Assembly (NCBI GenBank): GCA_032717465.1
Contig: CM064690.1
Coordinates: 15,341,175-15,405,174, forward strand
Direction of reading: 5' to 3'
From: Coenobita brevimanus
Taxonomy: Eukaryota > Arthropoda > Malacostraca > Decapoda > Coenobitidae
Length of the DNA stretch: 64,000 nt
A program made the translations under genes and the position numbers. Of the stretch, positions 23,749-36,524 are shown one piece after another. Every line of letters starts with the position of its first letter. Positions within the stretch are counted from its first letter, which is position 1. The notes beneath the pieces were generated by a model. The model searched no databases, was not told where the DNA came from, and saw nothing but the letters and a program-made list of their open reading frames with translations.

Positions 23749-23880
23749 GTATATCTGTCTATCTATCTATCTATCTATATCTATCTATCTGTCTATCTAT
23801 CAATATCTATTTATCTATATTATTTATCTATTTATCTATCTATCTATATCTATATCTATCTATCTATCTATCTATCTAGA
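23702..23880. repeat. (TA)n then (TCTA)n compound array
   Basis: TA to about 23747, then variable TCTA, TCTG and TTTA tetranucleotides. Confidence 0.95.
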
Positions 23881-24146
23881 GAGAGAGAGCGAGTGGCGGT
23901 GGCTGGCGGACCTGTGGGCCATCCCAACAAAGGAACAAAGATCAAGATGAGCGCGGAGTGATGTGGGGGGGGGGGGGTAGATGGCTACGCGCGGAAAGGT
24001 GGTGAGGGGGGAGAAGGGGAGAAAGACAGGGAGGATGGGAGGGAGGTTAGGGGTGGGGGACGTGGAGGGGTGGGGTGAGTGAAGTGTGCTTAGGAGACGC
24101 TCGCTGCCTCAACCAAGAAGAAAGATATCACAACACTCTTCGGTCC

Positions 24147-24148
24147 GT

Positions 24149-24218
<70 letters not shown>

Positions 24219-24228
24219 GTGTGTGTTT
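24147..24228. repeat. (GT)n microsatellite
   Basis: GT dinucleotides with two single-base interruptions. It follows a G-rich stretch (about 23960-24075). Confidence 0.97.
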
Positions 24229-24700
24229 CTCCTAAGAATCAGGAGCATCTCAATGCCGACCGTGTCGTTCTGTTACTCACCAACTTTTTGAAAGTGTGGT
24301 GGTATCCCCGCACCATATTTCTGCCCTGATGGTCCCGCATCTGTCAAGTACTTTTGTACTATTCTTTGTTTATTAATTATTGTAACTGCTAACGATTTTT
24401 TCAACTTAGTAATTTCTTTGGGGAATGATAAATTAACAATTAAATTTAAAAATATAGTCAAAATCAGATATTAAGAAAATGAAGGTGTAGTTAAGGACTA
24501 CAATGACGCAGAAAGGAACAGGAAAACGAAGAAATCAAATGAAGGTAGAGTGATAATGCAACTAGCTACAGAAAAATTAAGACGGTGATATCAGTTACAA
24601 AGTATTGAAATTATTCTGTGATGAAATTAGACAAGAAGTGAATGTGAGGTTATAAACATGTGAGAAAAACAAAATGTAGCTGAACGCACGCTTAGTCTGC

Positions 24701-24701
<1 letters not shown>
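24229..24701. other. Unassigned stretch
   Basis: No gene or repeat recognised. Confidence 0.4.

Positions 24702-24782
<81 letters not shown>
24702..24782. repeat. (TG)40 microsatellite
   Basis: Uninterrupted TG dinucleotides. Confidence 0.98.
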
Positions 24783-24783
<1 letters not shown>

Positions 24784-25544
24784 CAAAAATAAGTGTGTAT
24801 GAAGATGTAATAGTGACAGAGATGACGCCTATCAGTGCTTCGATCCCATACCACACCAATCAGCAGAGTTTGGTTGATAGTGTCACTTCTAACCGAAAAC
24901 TCAACGTACAGTATGCATGTATTTATTTATTTATTTGTTTATTTATCACTCACCAAAAAATGCCACAATGTGTTTTTGAATTGTAAACGTATGTACTAAC
25001 CAAACATTACAGTGAAAAACCAATCATAAGCCAACCTAATCTAATTTAACTTTTTGGTTGATGCGCAAACATTGTACAACGATACGCTTTGGGCCACTGT
25101 GGACATTTTTATTAAACCACCAAAGCAGTGGAAACTCTTAACAGTATCAGAACTATGGTAGTCTTAGTCAGTTTAACCCTAGCCTAACATACCTACCCCA
25201 TTAATACAGTGGGGCTAATGATACACAGGCCACACCAAACAACACGTCATTGTGTGTAACGTTATATAATGAAGCATATTGGTGGAGCCGCGGTAGCTCA
25301 CGTTACGATAAGCGTCATTGTCACCTTTGTGTGTTATCGCAGCCGGCACGAGCGGGGCCCTGAAGGAGGGGAAGGGAGGTGGGGGTGAGGGTGCAGGGTA
25401 TCTCCTCCTCTGTCACCGGCTAATTGGGTTTGTTGGCCGCACTCTTGCTGCCTAATTCAGCCTCTAAATGCCGCCAGCTCGTTGGCTACTGACGCGATCA
25501 CAGATCTTTACTAGTTGCCCAGCCACCCCTGATCAAATTTGTGT
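24783..25544. other. Unassigned stretch, weak tRNA-like patch
   Basis: No gene recognised. GCGGTAGCTCACGTTA near 25291 resembles an A box, but no B box was found at tRNA distance. Confidence 0.4.
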
Positions 25545-25665
25545 TGACTGTTGGAATGTCATAAAGCTGTTGGAATGTCATAAAGCTGATGGAATGTCAT
25601 AAAGCTGTTGGAATGTCATAAAGCTGTTGGAATGTCATAAAGCTGATGGAATGTCATAAAGTTCT
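25545..25665 (+). repeat. 19-bp tandem repeat with 57-bp higher-order pattern
   Basis: Six units of TTGGAATGTCATAAAGCTG. The first base of successive units reads T, T, A, T, T, A, so the array is two copies of a three-unit block. There is no coding frame and there are no CRISPR-like spacers. Confidence 0.92.
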
Positions 25666-26128
25666 AGGGAACGCCACTCTTTACTTCAAAATTTTTAACA
25701 ATTTACCTAGAAACTGCAAAAACTAGTAAGGCAGGCAGCCCTTCAGCTTTCTCTTGTGATCGTCATACTTTCCTATTTTTTCTTCTTGCCTTGTTCCTCC
25801 TCTTCTACATTCTTAACCCCCTTTTCTTAGGGAAAAAATACTCATCTGAGAGTGAGTCATAGGAGCCTAAGAGTCACTATACTAGTTTTCCTTCAACTTG
25901 ATCCAGATTTTCGTCTTTTGTAACTTATTTTACGTTGCTTAGTGGCAGAAAAAGGCAATACTATAAACCTGTATCCTTTTGACAGCACTTTTTCGTTACT
26001 AACATGGTATTCTAGGGCTAATCTATCGTTACAACTCAGCACTGAAGATGAAAAGATGGCAATTTTAGGCCAGGCTAACGTAAAAAGGGCATAGTAAGGC
26101 ATAGTAACCCTGTCATGGTCCGAACAAC
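25666..26128. other. Unassigned stretch
   Basis: No feature recognised. Confidence 0.4.
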
Positions 26129-26214
26129 GCCCGTATTCTCTTCCAGCCAACGACCGTTGGCTGGAAGAGAATACGGGCATACAGCTGAGTCACAGGCATA
26201 CAGCTGAGTCACAG
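26129..26214. repeat. Near-perfect 50-bp palindrome plus 19-bp direct repeat
   Basis: Arms 26129-26152 and 26155-26178 are exact 24-nt reverse complements with a 2-nt spacer (AC). They are followed at once by two copies of GCATACAGCTGAGTCACAG (26177-26195 and 26196-26214). It could extrude a cruciform, or be a hairpin-primed repair scar. Confidence 0.93.
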
Positions 26215-27087
26215 GATCCTGATAGCGCCAAGTACCGTGCAGTGTCTGGCACCCGGTGTGTCACTGGCTGCTGGAGGGTCATAATCTCTCCAACCTGCTA
26301 TCTCGCTGTCTGTCCTGGAGCCGTATTCTTGTGGCCTGCCAGACTCACTATACTCCGTCCACTTTGACTTGGTCTAAAATTCCCATATCTCTGCTTTGAC
26401 TGTCACGTTGTAACAAGAGATTAACGCTAGATCCCATGCTTGTCATGAAGTGTTGTGGAAACCATGTACAGCCCTGCGCTAAATTAAGGTGCACCAATTA
26501 TGACACCTCTTCATTAACCAAGTATATTGCATAGTACTCGTACAGTGCCTCAGATCATGCTTTCACAATGATCGTTGTTGTTTGCAATGTTTTGCGAAAG
26601 ACATATATTTCTGAATATGCAGTGTATTTCATGTAAGTTGCTTCCTTTCTGTGCATGAATGGTAAGAGATATAGCAGGTGTACATATAGGTAAGAAGTTA
26701 CTGGAGAATATCAAAATCCCATCTGCTTTTTCAAAATATAAAGACGGAAAATGCAATGCTCTCTCAATGAAGGCATTTCATATATCTTTATATTTTCTTT
26801 TATGTTACTTAACATATTTTAAATCGGTATAGTGCGCGTGGATGACACAGGAGTCAGCACTAGCGTGACAATCGCAGATACTGATAACACGAAACAGCAG
26901 CAGAAAACCTACAAGACAGTGAGAATGTCGACCCGATTCCACCTTCATTCTTGTAGCGGAACTAAATGGCTTTGTAGAGTTTGTGGCAACTCACTGCCGA
27001 TTTATTCTGTAATTCGATATGTTCTTGTATGTCCGTAATGAAAACTATGTTGAAATCAAAGCGAAATTACACAGTCCAGTGTTATGA
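26215..27087. other. Unassigned stretch
   Basis: No gene or repeat recognised. Confidence 0.45.
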
Positions 27088-27185
27088 TGTCCATCCATCC
27101 ATCATCCAATTCTATGAGCATAGGATCCCGGGGCTAGGCAAGTTGGTCCTGACATTTGAGATGAGAGTTACCAATCTTACTCATC
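27088..27185 (-). repeat. SINE-C 3' fragment
   Basis: On the minus strand ATGTCAGGACCAACTTGCCT and ATTGGATGATGGATGGATGG align with the 3' third of SINE-C at 32810-32895. The head is missing. Confidence 0.5.
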
Positions 27186-27297
27186 CCTGAGTGGCATTAA
27201 ATTACAAAATAAACCACTAAAAAAAGGTGTTACGAAGTCTCCTAGGTCGCCTACAATACAGCCTTTCATCTCATGTTAGATTGGTTTCCTTATATTT

Positions 27298-27298
<1 letters not shown>

Positions 27299-27343
<45 letters not shown>

Positions 27344-27372
27344 ATGTGTATATATATATGTGTATCTATCTA

Positions 27373-27410
<38 letters not shown>
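27299..27410. repeat. (CT)n then (TA)n arrays
   Basis: CT 27299-27338; mixed TATC/TA to 27410, ending at the left end of the hAT relic. Confidence 0.95.
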
Positions 27411-28922
<1,512 letters not shown>

Positions 28923-28953
28923 ACTACGCTTCCCCCATGGTGAATCTACTGCA

Positions 28954-28958
<5 letters not shown>

Positions 28959-29037
<79 letters not shown>
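28959..29037. repeat. (TA)n microsatellite
   Basis: 79 bp of TA on the other side of the foldback element. Confidence 0.98.
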
Positions 29038-29040
<3 letters not shown>

Positions 29041-29214
29041 TTTTATTCGTTAGAGTTGTTTTCATTAGTGAAGCTTCTATTTTCCGCCTACACGTGTAGT
29101 ATGGTACATACTTAATGGCTCCCAGAATTCATACATACATATATACATGCATAAACACATACATACATGTCTATGTATTTAAATACCATTTTTCATTTGC
29201 TGCAACTGTGCAAC

Positions 29215-29660
29215 AACACTTCAAGGGAGAAGGTCACAGATCTTGCCACCCTCAGTTCTCAGTTTCACAATGATTTTCTCTTTGGTATACGTATGTCTTA
29301 AATACACATCTGTAATTATTTTGCAGTTGTCTCATTCACTGCTGATGGCAGTCCTTGGTTTTTCCTAAATGTTTTGCTTATAAGGACTTCATGATGACTT
29401 TGATATAATTGGATCGCCTCTGTCATGCTGTTTATACTAGCTTCTGTACTTTATCTTTTTATCTGTGCATTCTGAACACGTTTCCTTTATTGTCTATTGT
29501 CACTCCATGATATTTTATCTTATCAGTGGCCTTGAAAATATCTTTGATGTTTGGCTGAGTTTTCATATTACAGTACAAATTGATCTCCTGTATAATTAGA
29601 GTCTATCCAATTCACTTTCTTTGCTTTACTGTAAGAATTTATATGTTGACTGTTTTCCAT
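29215..29660 (-). pseudogene. LINE-F reverse transcriptase fragment, highly decayed
   Basis: On the minus strand, broken by several stops, DKIKYHGVTIDNKGN (near 29520-29475) matches the K-Y-L-G-V-xI block that follows the RT catalytic site in many LINEs. The following IKVIMKSL and KTFRKN segments keep the expected order. Nothing N-terminal to this survives; the (GA)n array at 29695 lies upstream. It was recognised by pattern only, and the clade cannot be given. Confidence 0.5.
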
Positions 29661-29692
29661 CGAGTTTGCAAGAATCACATAATCAGAGAAAT

Positions 29693-29694
<2 letters not shown>

Positions 29695-29761
<67 letters not shown>
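29695..29761. repeat. (GA)n microsatellite
   Basis: 67 bp of AG dinucleotides. Confidence 0.98.
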
Positions 29762-29765
<4 letters not shown>

Positions 29766-30720
29766 AGGTTGATTCTGAGGAATTCGTTGTCAAATCACGT
29801 TCTCTTGTCTTCTATTTTTTTTTTTATTTAGATATACTGTAAGGTATCCTGTGCATGGTTGACGAATTTCCAATGTTATTAAAATTTTCCCTTGCGTGTC
29901 TTCACTTAATTCTGTTAATGTTTAGTAACTTGCACTTACTTTTGGCAGGAAAATTATTCGGGGCGGATTGAACTGTTATTACCAGTTTGCTTTATCTGTG
30001 ACGTAAACGGTTTAGTATGAATAACCAATTGGTGTTATTACTGGAAGGGTCGAGTTTCGTGTACATAACATTCACATTTAGAATCTGTTCTTCAGAGTCT
30101 ATGAAGGCAGTCCTACCACTGATAGTTTGTGTCCCGGCATGTCAGTTAGTTACTTTATCATTGGCTGTAGGTACTGTTTAGACTTTAAAGTTTCTGGTAG
30201 CTGGTCATTGTTGTCTCACTGCCTGGTAAACTTTAAAGACTCAAGTGTAAGGAATTCCAACTCCTCCCTCCCCTCCCACCTCCCTCCCCCCCCTCTCTCT
30301 CTCTCTCTCTCCCTACCGTTGCCGGGAGGGGTAGCTCCCTCCTGTAACCCCAGCGGGGCTATATGGCCTTAGTTGCCTAGCTCGGGGAATTCATTTCTCC
30401 ATTTCTCTCTCTCTCTCTCTCTCGCCCCCAGCTTTGCTGAAGCTTGGAAGGGTTATGACCGGTGCTTTTATTTTTTATCCGATAGTCTCCTCTTTGCTTC
30501 CCACCTTCACCTCTTGACAGGGAATTATAACGAGTTCAGAGAAAAATACGAAGAACGCAGTTCTTATGAACTGCATTTTCTGAGGGGTGGTAATCTCATC
30601 CTTAGCGATTATCTATTGCCAATTACGCGTTGATATCGCCTTGTATGTCACTGATGCAAACCAGGTCGTCGTTGCTGTTGTTGTTTAAAGATATTTCCCT
30701 GCTATGGAGGGAACTGGGCC
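29762..30720. other. Unassigned stretch with short CT runs
   Basis: CT runs at 30293-30311 and 30404-30422; no gene recognised. Confidence 0.45.
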
Positions 30721-31180
30721 CTATTTTAGCCCAGTCAGGGGTTTGATGTCTTCTTTAAACTGTGCAGCGGCATTAACTAGGAGCCAAGTCAGGGGTTTGA
30801 GGGTTGCGTTAATTTGTATGGCTCCATTAAGTAGGAGGGTGTGCATTTTGCACGATATCAGAGTTTCCAGCGGAGCGGTGCGCGCCACAGATGCGGCTGC
30901 AGTTCTCAAGATGTTCTGGGGCACTGCTGTGGTCAGTGTGCATCCCAGGTCAGGGTTGGGGTAACTGTTGCCATCCCTGAGACGTGCTGAAGCTGAGCAT
31001 CGGAAGAGGTAGTGCAGTAGGGGTAAGGGTGTTTCTGTGCTGCAGTGTTCACAGGTAGCATTGGGGTTGCCGCTAGGGATGGAGCGGCAGTTGTAGCCCA
31101 GTCGAAAGTGGCGAACTCCGGTGAGGAGTCTGTTTGTGACGTGTCTTGTGGCTCCTATTGGTTCGTAATGAGTAGCTAAT
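30721..31180 (-). pseudogene. LINE-E pol C-terminal fragment with zinc-ribbon-like motif
   Basis: On the minus strand the frame reads RLLTGVRHFRLGYNCRS, then CEHC, HYLFRC and ARLR, a C-x2-C...H...C arrangement seen at the C-terminal ends of several I/jockey-group LINE polyproteins. The final 35 or so codons include two related segments (KPLTWLLVNAAAQ and KPLTGLK) from an imperfect 54-bp tandem duplication at about 30735-30835. RT and endonuclease are absent. The frame continues artificially upstream through the 46-bp tandem repeat (31184-31430), which is not coding. Assignment is by motif only. Confidence 0.5.
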
Positions 31181-31183
31181 TTA

Positions 31184-31379
31184 TACCAGCTGGCTGACTG
31201 GGATCCCTTGAGCACCCAGGCTTGATTGATACCAGCTGGCTGACTGGGATCCCTTGAGCACCCAGGCTTGATTGATACCAGCTGGCTGACTGGGATCCCT
31301 TGAGCACCCAGGTTTGATTTATACCAGCTGGCTGACTGGGATCCCTTGAACATGCAGGCTTGATTTATACCAGCTGGCT
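31184..31379. repeat. 46-bp tandem repeat, five units
   Basis: Units start at 31184, 31230, 31276, 31322 and 31368 with exact 46-bp spacing; each contains TACCAGCTGGCTGACTGGGA. The fifth is split after 12 bases by the insertion at 31380-31425 and resumes at 31426. The period is not a multiple of three. Confidence 0.95.
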
Positions 31380-31425
31380 TCCCTTTCCATGGGGGAAGCA
31401 GCCTAGGTATATAGATAGAGAGATA
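31380..31425 (+). mobile_element. LINE-B 3' tail only, 46 bp, with target duplication
   Basis: CCCTTTCCATGGGGGAAGCA and GCCTAGGTATATAGATAG match the extreme 3' end of LINE-B (51090-51135, minus). It interrupts a tandem-repeat unit, and GGCT is duplicated at 31376-31379 and 31426-31429. Confidence 0.85.
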
Positions 31426-31429
31426 GGCT

Positions 31430-32552
31430 GACTGGGATCCCTTGAACACCTAAGACTGGTGATCATCCTGGGTGAGGGAGGCTAGCCAGGTCGACTCTAA
31501 GATACAAATAACATACAGTACTGAAAAGTTATAAGCAAAATAAATCACACAGGAAGAAATGCTACGTAGCCTTATGCCACAAGGAAGGCGGCTTTTGTCA
31601 CATAAATTAAATCCCTTCACAACGAGATTGATTTCTTAAAATAAATAAAAGCGCACGACTGTTGTTGCTGTTGTTGTTGTTCCTGAGCAACATCGGTGTG
31701 TCTGGCCGAGCAGACCCATCAATGCAGGCAAGCAAACGCCCTTGCGGGACCGTCCTATGCAGTGAATCAGTTGTCCCTAGCGACAGACTACGCCTCGCCA
31801 CAGGGAGGCGTGGGAAGAGTGTGAAAAGTTTGGCTCCTGGATGGCTCTATTTGCGTCACTACTAAGTTAACAGGGGTGCCAGAGTAAGATGCATATCGCC
31901 CCAAATTTGTTTTTATGGTTACCAGCCAGCATCGTAAATGGTTTCCTGGATTACAAAGCAATAACGTAAGACGCCACCGCACATTTATAACCACTTCACC
32001 ATGAAAGGTTTCCCTTAACCTGAATAGGTGGGCAGACGGTAGCCAAGATGTACGGTGGTGCTGCTTAAGACGTCTTCATGTGACCTGACTCACGGAGATT
32101 TGTAACATCTTGACCGCCAGGGATCTCCCTTAATCTAAAAAATAATAAATAAATAAATAAGATCTGCTAGTAGTAACAGTTCATTAAAAAGTAATCGTTT
32201 GAAGGGGTTAATGATCGCCGGTCTAAATATTGCAAACAGTGCCAAGAGAGCAGACATGAACTGAACACAAGACAACTGTGTAATTGGCGCGAAAAAATCT
32301 GTAATGGAAAACCAGTGATCAGAGAGAGGCAACGCTAGCGGTTAAAGAGATGAGGAATGAGGCTGAGATGTAGACTTGTATTCTTGTTAGCCCGACACAC
32401 TTCATACAACTTCCTTCCTGATTTATTTTGTGTAATAACCCGCCCTCCAGTCTGCCTCAAATGGTATTTATACGGTACACTTTTAAAAACGACATCAGTG
32501 GTAGCTGCTTTTGCTCATCATCCACTCACTCGACTCACTCGATGTAGTGTTG
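31430..32552. other. Unassigned stretch
   Basis: No gene or repeat family recognised. Confidence 0.45.

Positions 32553-32590
<38 letters not shown>
32553..32590. repeat. (CT)n microsatellite
   Basis: 38 bp of CT. The following GTGACAAGCCAAATGGTTTC is shared, inverted, with 35150-35172. Confidence 0.95.
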
Positions 32591-32592
<2 letters not shown>

Positions 32593-32680
32593 GCGACTCT
32601 GCACAGTGACAAGCCAAATGGTTTCCGGTAACCTAGGAAACCATTCACTGCGCTAGATAATAACCATGTAACTAAGTGAA

Positions 32681-32895
32681 GCCTGGTGGTGTAGTGGGCT
32701 AAGGCGCTCCAATTGGATGGGAACTGTAAGGGCTTCAATCTGAGGGTGGCTGGGGTTTATTGCCCACACAGTGCCTCTCAGGGGATAGTGAGGCTGGTCA
32801 CCCTTGCCTTAGATGTCGGGACTCAGTAGCCTGGCGTCGGGTCCTTCGCTCCTGGTGGGGTAAAAAAAGGACTGGGTGATGAATGGATGAATAAG
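32681..32895 (+). repeat. SINE-C, tRNA-headed, fullest copy
   Basis: Head GCCTGGTGGTGTAGTGGGCT (A-box-like) and GGGCTTCAATCTGAG (B-box-like), then a 150-bp body ending GACTGGGTGATGAATGGATG. Related copies lie at 11950-12152 and 27088-27185 (both minus). Confidence 0.7.
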
Positions 32896-33646
32896 GACAT
32901 GGCCTGTATCATTAGCACTAAAAAGGATAGCAAAGATTGGTGTGCAAAATGAATCGCTGAGAACAATGCTTTACGAGATCTGCTGAGCCACGTATAATAC
33001 GGCCCGTGGAGCCATCAAGAGTGGTGTGGCGGCACAGCTCCGACAACGAATGGGGTGGCCAGGGGTTGATCAAACCTAATTACGGCATGGCTCAAAGATA
33101 ACCCTGTAAGGAGGTCTAGTAGTACTGACTCGGAAATCTGGGATGGCCAATGTCACTCCGGTCACCCACTTGACTGCACAACCGCCTCCCCCTCCATTCC
33201 TACAAACCTTCCCTCCTCACACACCACACTACTGGTAATTATAGCAGGACGGCAAATGCCTGCAGGTGTGCAGGAGTATATACTGGCGGATCTGTAAATA
33301 GAGTTCCATTAGAAACTCACTTGATCTTATGTGTTGTGGGGACGGCACAGTTGGCTGGTATGGACATGGTTGCGGCAGAGGGAGTAGGAAATGACTACAT
33401 GATACAATATAAACATTGATAATGCTGACTGAGTCATCCCCGCAACACACGGGAAATTGCCTGGCAGTGTGGAAGTGAAGCGTTATAGAATATATGGGCC
33501 ACCCTATAGGTACAGTACATTATCTGTTTATCAATCAGTCTATCTCTAAATCTCTATATGTATCTATCTGTCTGTCTATACATCTATCTGTATTTATGTG
33601 TATGTCTAAATTTCTATACCTATCTCTATCTATCTGTAATGTACTT

Positions 33647-33649
<3 letters not shown>
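32896..33649. other. Unassigned stretch
   Basis: No gene recognised; short TCTA/TCTG runs from about 33535. Confidence 0.45.

Positions 33650-33725
<76 letters not shown>
33650..33725. repeat. (TA)n microsatellite
   Basis: 76 bp of TA at the 3' end of LINE-D. Confidence 0.97.
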
Positions 33726-33727
<2 letters not shown>

Positions 33728-33739
33728 TCAACAACATTA

Positions 33740-34576
33740 GCCACTGCAAATACACTGCCATCCCCAACTTTCTTCACGAATTCCTTGACTGAGCCAATCT
33801 GCCACGTTTTACCTGCAAACTTCTGGCTCATCTCTCCACCTCTTGTCTAGCCCATTTCCGCTCCGCTTGCAGTTTCTTGGAGTCCAGTCAGTCAGCCTCT
33901 TGCTCCATCGGGTATCCCTTATTTTTGCTATACGACCAGCCCACCTCCCTTTTTGTTCTTTCATAATTCTTATAATGTCTTTGACTTTAGTCGTCTCTCA
34001 CTCATGTTGATCTCTTCATGTCTCTCAAAGATATTACCAACACTGACTTTTCCATTGCTCTTTGAGAACAGATCAGTTGCTTTTACATTAATATTATCAG
34101 TTTCCAGGCCTCACAACCGTACGTCCTAGCTGGGATTATACACTCGTTATACTCATATACTTTTCTTTTCATACAGACTGGCAAGTTACTTTTCATGGTA
34201 TCTCTATGTTTACCGAAAACTTTCCATCCTGTTGTAATGCTTCTTATTGTTTCTCTGTCGCGGTCTTTCGTTAGTTTAGTATTTGCCCCTAGTAATTGTA
34301 CTCGTGGACTTCTTCAGGAATTTCTTCGATTATTCTGATGACACTCTTTGGTGTATTTGAATTAAACATTAGCTTTACTCCTGTTCCTCTTTAGCCCTAA
34401 TTTGAGATTTTCTCTGCTTAGGTCATTTAACATTTCTTGCAATGCCTCTTCTGTTTCTGAGATAAGGACAATATCATCTGCAAATCTTAAATGGTTTAGG
34501 TTCCTCCCTCTATATTTACTCCGTTATTCTCCCATTCTAGTTTTCTGAAAATACTTTCAGGTATGCTGTAACTAAT
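33740..34576 (-). pseudogene. LINE-D reverse transcriptase, catalytic and C-terminal part
   Basis: Resuming after the insertion, the minus strand reads NHLRFADDIVLISETEEALQ (catalytic FADD near 34475), NDLSREN, then with frameshifts and stops RSITTGWKVFGKH, RTYGCEAWKL near 34120, SQRAMEKSVL and a 3' end at GSVFAVANVVDD. The order and spacing fit the C-terminal half of RTE/BovB-like polyproteins. Several stops and indels make it non-functional. Confidence 0.8.
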
Positions 34577-36524
34577 GGGGAACTTTCAGCGCGTCGTCTG
34601 GTACTGAATTCAGTCTAGGCAGCTCTTTCCCAGTTACCATGCATGTAATATTTGTGGATTATTTTTACTCCCTTGTCGAACTGTGAGATATAGTAATGGC
34701 ATATATCATTGAGAATAATAAAAAACTACTTAGAAAACTCATAACCAATATGAATGATCTTTTTAATTTGTGCAATTTCATGAGTTACGATGGTAGACTC
34801 GCTTCTTAAGTGTTAGTACTTCACAATTCTCTTTGCATAAGTGCTATTTTGATTGTTGGATATTGTAGCTGATCCCATACATACATGAAGTCCCGATCAT
34901 TATTCATTCTTAACACCGATTTTCAACATGACAGTCATTGTCTTACCTGTAATTTATTAGTTTGTAAATTTTACCTCTTAACATTTCTCCAATACACTCG
35001 CCCACGCGCACCAGAGGGACAGTTCCGGATTTGAGAAAAGGCCAACGAGAGTATTTACAAAAGCAGACGAAGGCCAAACATGGCTGAAGAAGTAGAATGT
35101 GGTTGGCGAAGGGTCAGGTTCTTAATGTGCTGCTACCTAACGTGTACAGGAAACCATTTGGCTTGTCACTCTGTGTAAAGTCACCCATGGACAGAAGGAA
35201 GAGGAAAGAATGAAGGAAAGATAGATAGAAGAGGGAATGTAGTCACCCGCAGACAAAAGGACGAGGAAGTAAAGAATGACAGAAGAGAAGGGAAAGAAAG
35301 AAGGAGAAAAGGAGAGAACAGACACCCGAGAGCAGCACTGCATGCTGTTACCTAATAAATGTTGAATGTTGTTTTCTGTGATAAAAGTGTTTTCTTATCC
35401 ATTTCTTTTTTCATAAACTCTTACCATTGTGACCACACAATTATTTTGCAGTTGCTACAGTTTCAACATTTCTTATTCCTAGCTAGCTGTTAACCTGTAC
35501 GTGCATACTCCTAAGAAAACCAGACAGGAACAAATTGTCTTCCAGTGGCATGTGTAATATAGACAGAAGTCGTAATAAGTCTCCCGTGCCATTTAAAATC
35601 ATGTATGTTCCTTCAATTTTGGAAGGGATGGTAAAATAAATCATAAAACATGTACCGAATGATGATCAGGTAAGCCTCTGAGCCTCTGAAAGATTTATGT
35701 CAGAAGCCTAATTTTTTCAGTCCGATGATATACAGTTTTATTCTTGCTGACAAACGATTTTACCATTTAGAATACTCAAACTGAAAGGGGTTAATGAAGC
35801 TGTATCATCCAGTTCAGTCTCTCCTGAGCTGAACGAAGTCGTCGGAATAAAAAATAAAATGATTTACATCCTCATAGTGAAGGAAGTAATCACGCTCATG
35901 TAGCAGCACTAAGCTAACTTGTAATTGTCTCTTTTGTATCCTCATTGTATAAATCAAGGTACATCATACGAATCATGCAAATACTGGACTTCAAAACCTT
36001 GGTTAATCGCCATAATGGTCTAGTAAATGAACCGTGTACTCATCCGCCTTCACTGCGAGCTAGCGAAAAGTGAGCTATGTTTTATCCCGCCACGGGGACG
36101 GTCGCCTATGGCGTATGGAAACAGATGTCAAGTGGCGGTATTTGGCAAATATTAAATTTCAGAAAACTGAGTCAATGACAAGCTTCAAGAAAGCACTATT
36201 TTTACTCAAAAAGACGATACGAATGTAGATATGAAAGCCAATTCCACTGAACTCATCAGTAACACAACGAAATGACTGTAGGTGAGGGATTGCCTGATGG
36301 AAGCTCAATGTACGCATATACATAATAACCAGTCAAAAGTATTCATTCATGGGCATGATATTTTTTATCAACGAGTATTTTAGTGACTTCAATGGTCTAT
36401 AGTGTTGCTAACTCTTGTAAGTTTATCCAGAATTATAGAATAGTCACAATAATTATGTTACTTTTCTAGGTCTGGACCGAAATAGGGCTCACCAGCTAGG
36501 TAGCAGACGACACCTGAAAGTCCC
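34577..36524. mobile_element. TIR DNA element inserted in LINE-D, PIF/Harbinger-like
   Basis: The left end GGGGAACTTTCAGCGCGTCG and the reverse complement of the right end GGGACTTTCAGGTGTCGTCT form roughly 25-bp imperfect inverted repeats. Flanks suggest a 3-bp target copy (TTA beside TGA on the LINE strand), which fits the PIF/Harbinger TWA preference. There is no coding inside and no transposase motif was seen. Confidence 0.6.

Noticed and set aside
25545..25665. CRISPR-like array (also 38112-38447)
   Set aside because: Units are contiguous with no unique spacers, and the surroundings are eukaryotic transposons and microsatellites.
30721..31449. A 242-codon host protein
   Set aside because: The N-terminal half is the 46-bp tandem repeat read in successive frames plus a LINE-B tail; only the C-terminal part resembles LINE pol.
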